A DNA stretch of 5,057 nucleotides from Verrucomicrobiota bacterium (GTDB lineage Bacteria > Verrucomicrobiota > Verrucomicrobiia > Chthoniobacterales > UBA10450): positions 1 to 5,057 of the forward strand of contig QHRI01000159.1 of NCBI GenBank assembly GCA_003221375.1. The letters are read 5' to 3'. This document shows, one piece after another, positions 5,039 through 5,057 of the stretch; the stretch's first letter is position 1, and every line of letters begins with the position of its first letter. Position numbers and translations under genes: made by a program. Under the pieces are notes generated by a model. It worked only from the letters and a program-made list of their open reading frames with translations, did no database searches and was not told where the DNA came from.

Positions 5039-5057
5039 AACTCGATGGCTGTAACGC
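5035..5057 (+). CDS. Possible start of the next gene, cut by the window end
   Basis: ATG at 5035-5037 overlaps the TGA stop of the pseudouridine synthase as ATGA, the same arrangement as at 2128-2131. It opens a frame reading MKLDGCNA to the window edge. An alternative start is the ATG at 5045 (MAVT). Only 7-8 codons are visible, so no function can be given and the gene itself is uncertain. Confidence 0.3.

Overview
The window reads as a moderately GC-rich bacterial chromosome segment from a Gram-negative organism, with every gene on the + strand. The best lineage clue is a 51-codon gene at 4057-4212. It encodes a very basic protein with the signature VLKRFERVELL...GLPKTK, which I recognise as the small basic protein family of the Verrucomicrobia/Chlamydiae group. 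The envelope-gene architecture and the repeat-like intergenic DNA (CGTGAATCG / CGATTTACGAAT words, a TTTGGAGGG...CCCTCCAAA palindrome, TCAA-rich tracts) fit a soil Verrucomicrobiota bacterium of the Chthoniobacterales type. That finer placement is inference from memory, not a search result.

Layout. (1) 1-1551: the 3' part of a fused gene, with the C-terminal half of an LpxL/HtrB-type lipid A acyltransferase joined to a complete glycosyltransferase family 9 domain of heptosyltransferase II (WaaF) type. (2) 1552-1660: short intergenic spacer with small direct repeats. (3) 1661-2131: YbgC-like hotdog acyl-CoA thioesterase. (4) 2128-3921: family 39 / ArnT-like polytopic glycosyltransferase, overlapping the thioesterase by ATGA and therefore probably translationally coupled to it. 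A perfect 9-bp hairpin spans its stop codon. (5) 3922-4056: spacer with a candidate promoter. (6) 4057-4212: the small basic protein gene. (7) 4213-4294: repeat-rich spacer. (8) 4295-5038: RluB/RsuA-family pseudouridine synthase whose last ~20 codons lie in a palindromic element. (9) A possible next gene starts at 5035 by another ATGA overlap and leaves the window.

Functionally there are two blocks. The first three genes belong to envelope and LPS assembly: lipid A acylation plus inner-core heptose transfer in one polypeptide, a thioesterase that may act on acyl-CoA/ACP near the membrane, and a membrane sugar transferase using polyprenyl-phosphate sugar donors. The last two genes are ribosome-related: a proposed rRNA-associated basic protein and an rRNA modification enzyme. 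I found no convincing new multi-gene system. The most interesting points are the acyltransferase-heptosyltransferase fusion, two places where repeat-like DNA appears to have been absorbed into coding sequence (a G-poor linker at 965-1044 and the synthase tail at 4969-5029), the lineage-specific small gene, and departures from consensus in the active sites of the thioesterase and the family 39 transferase.
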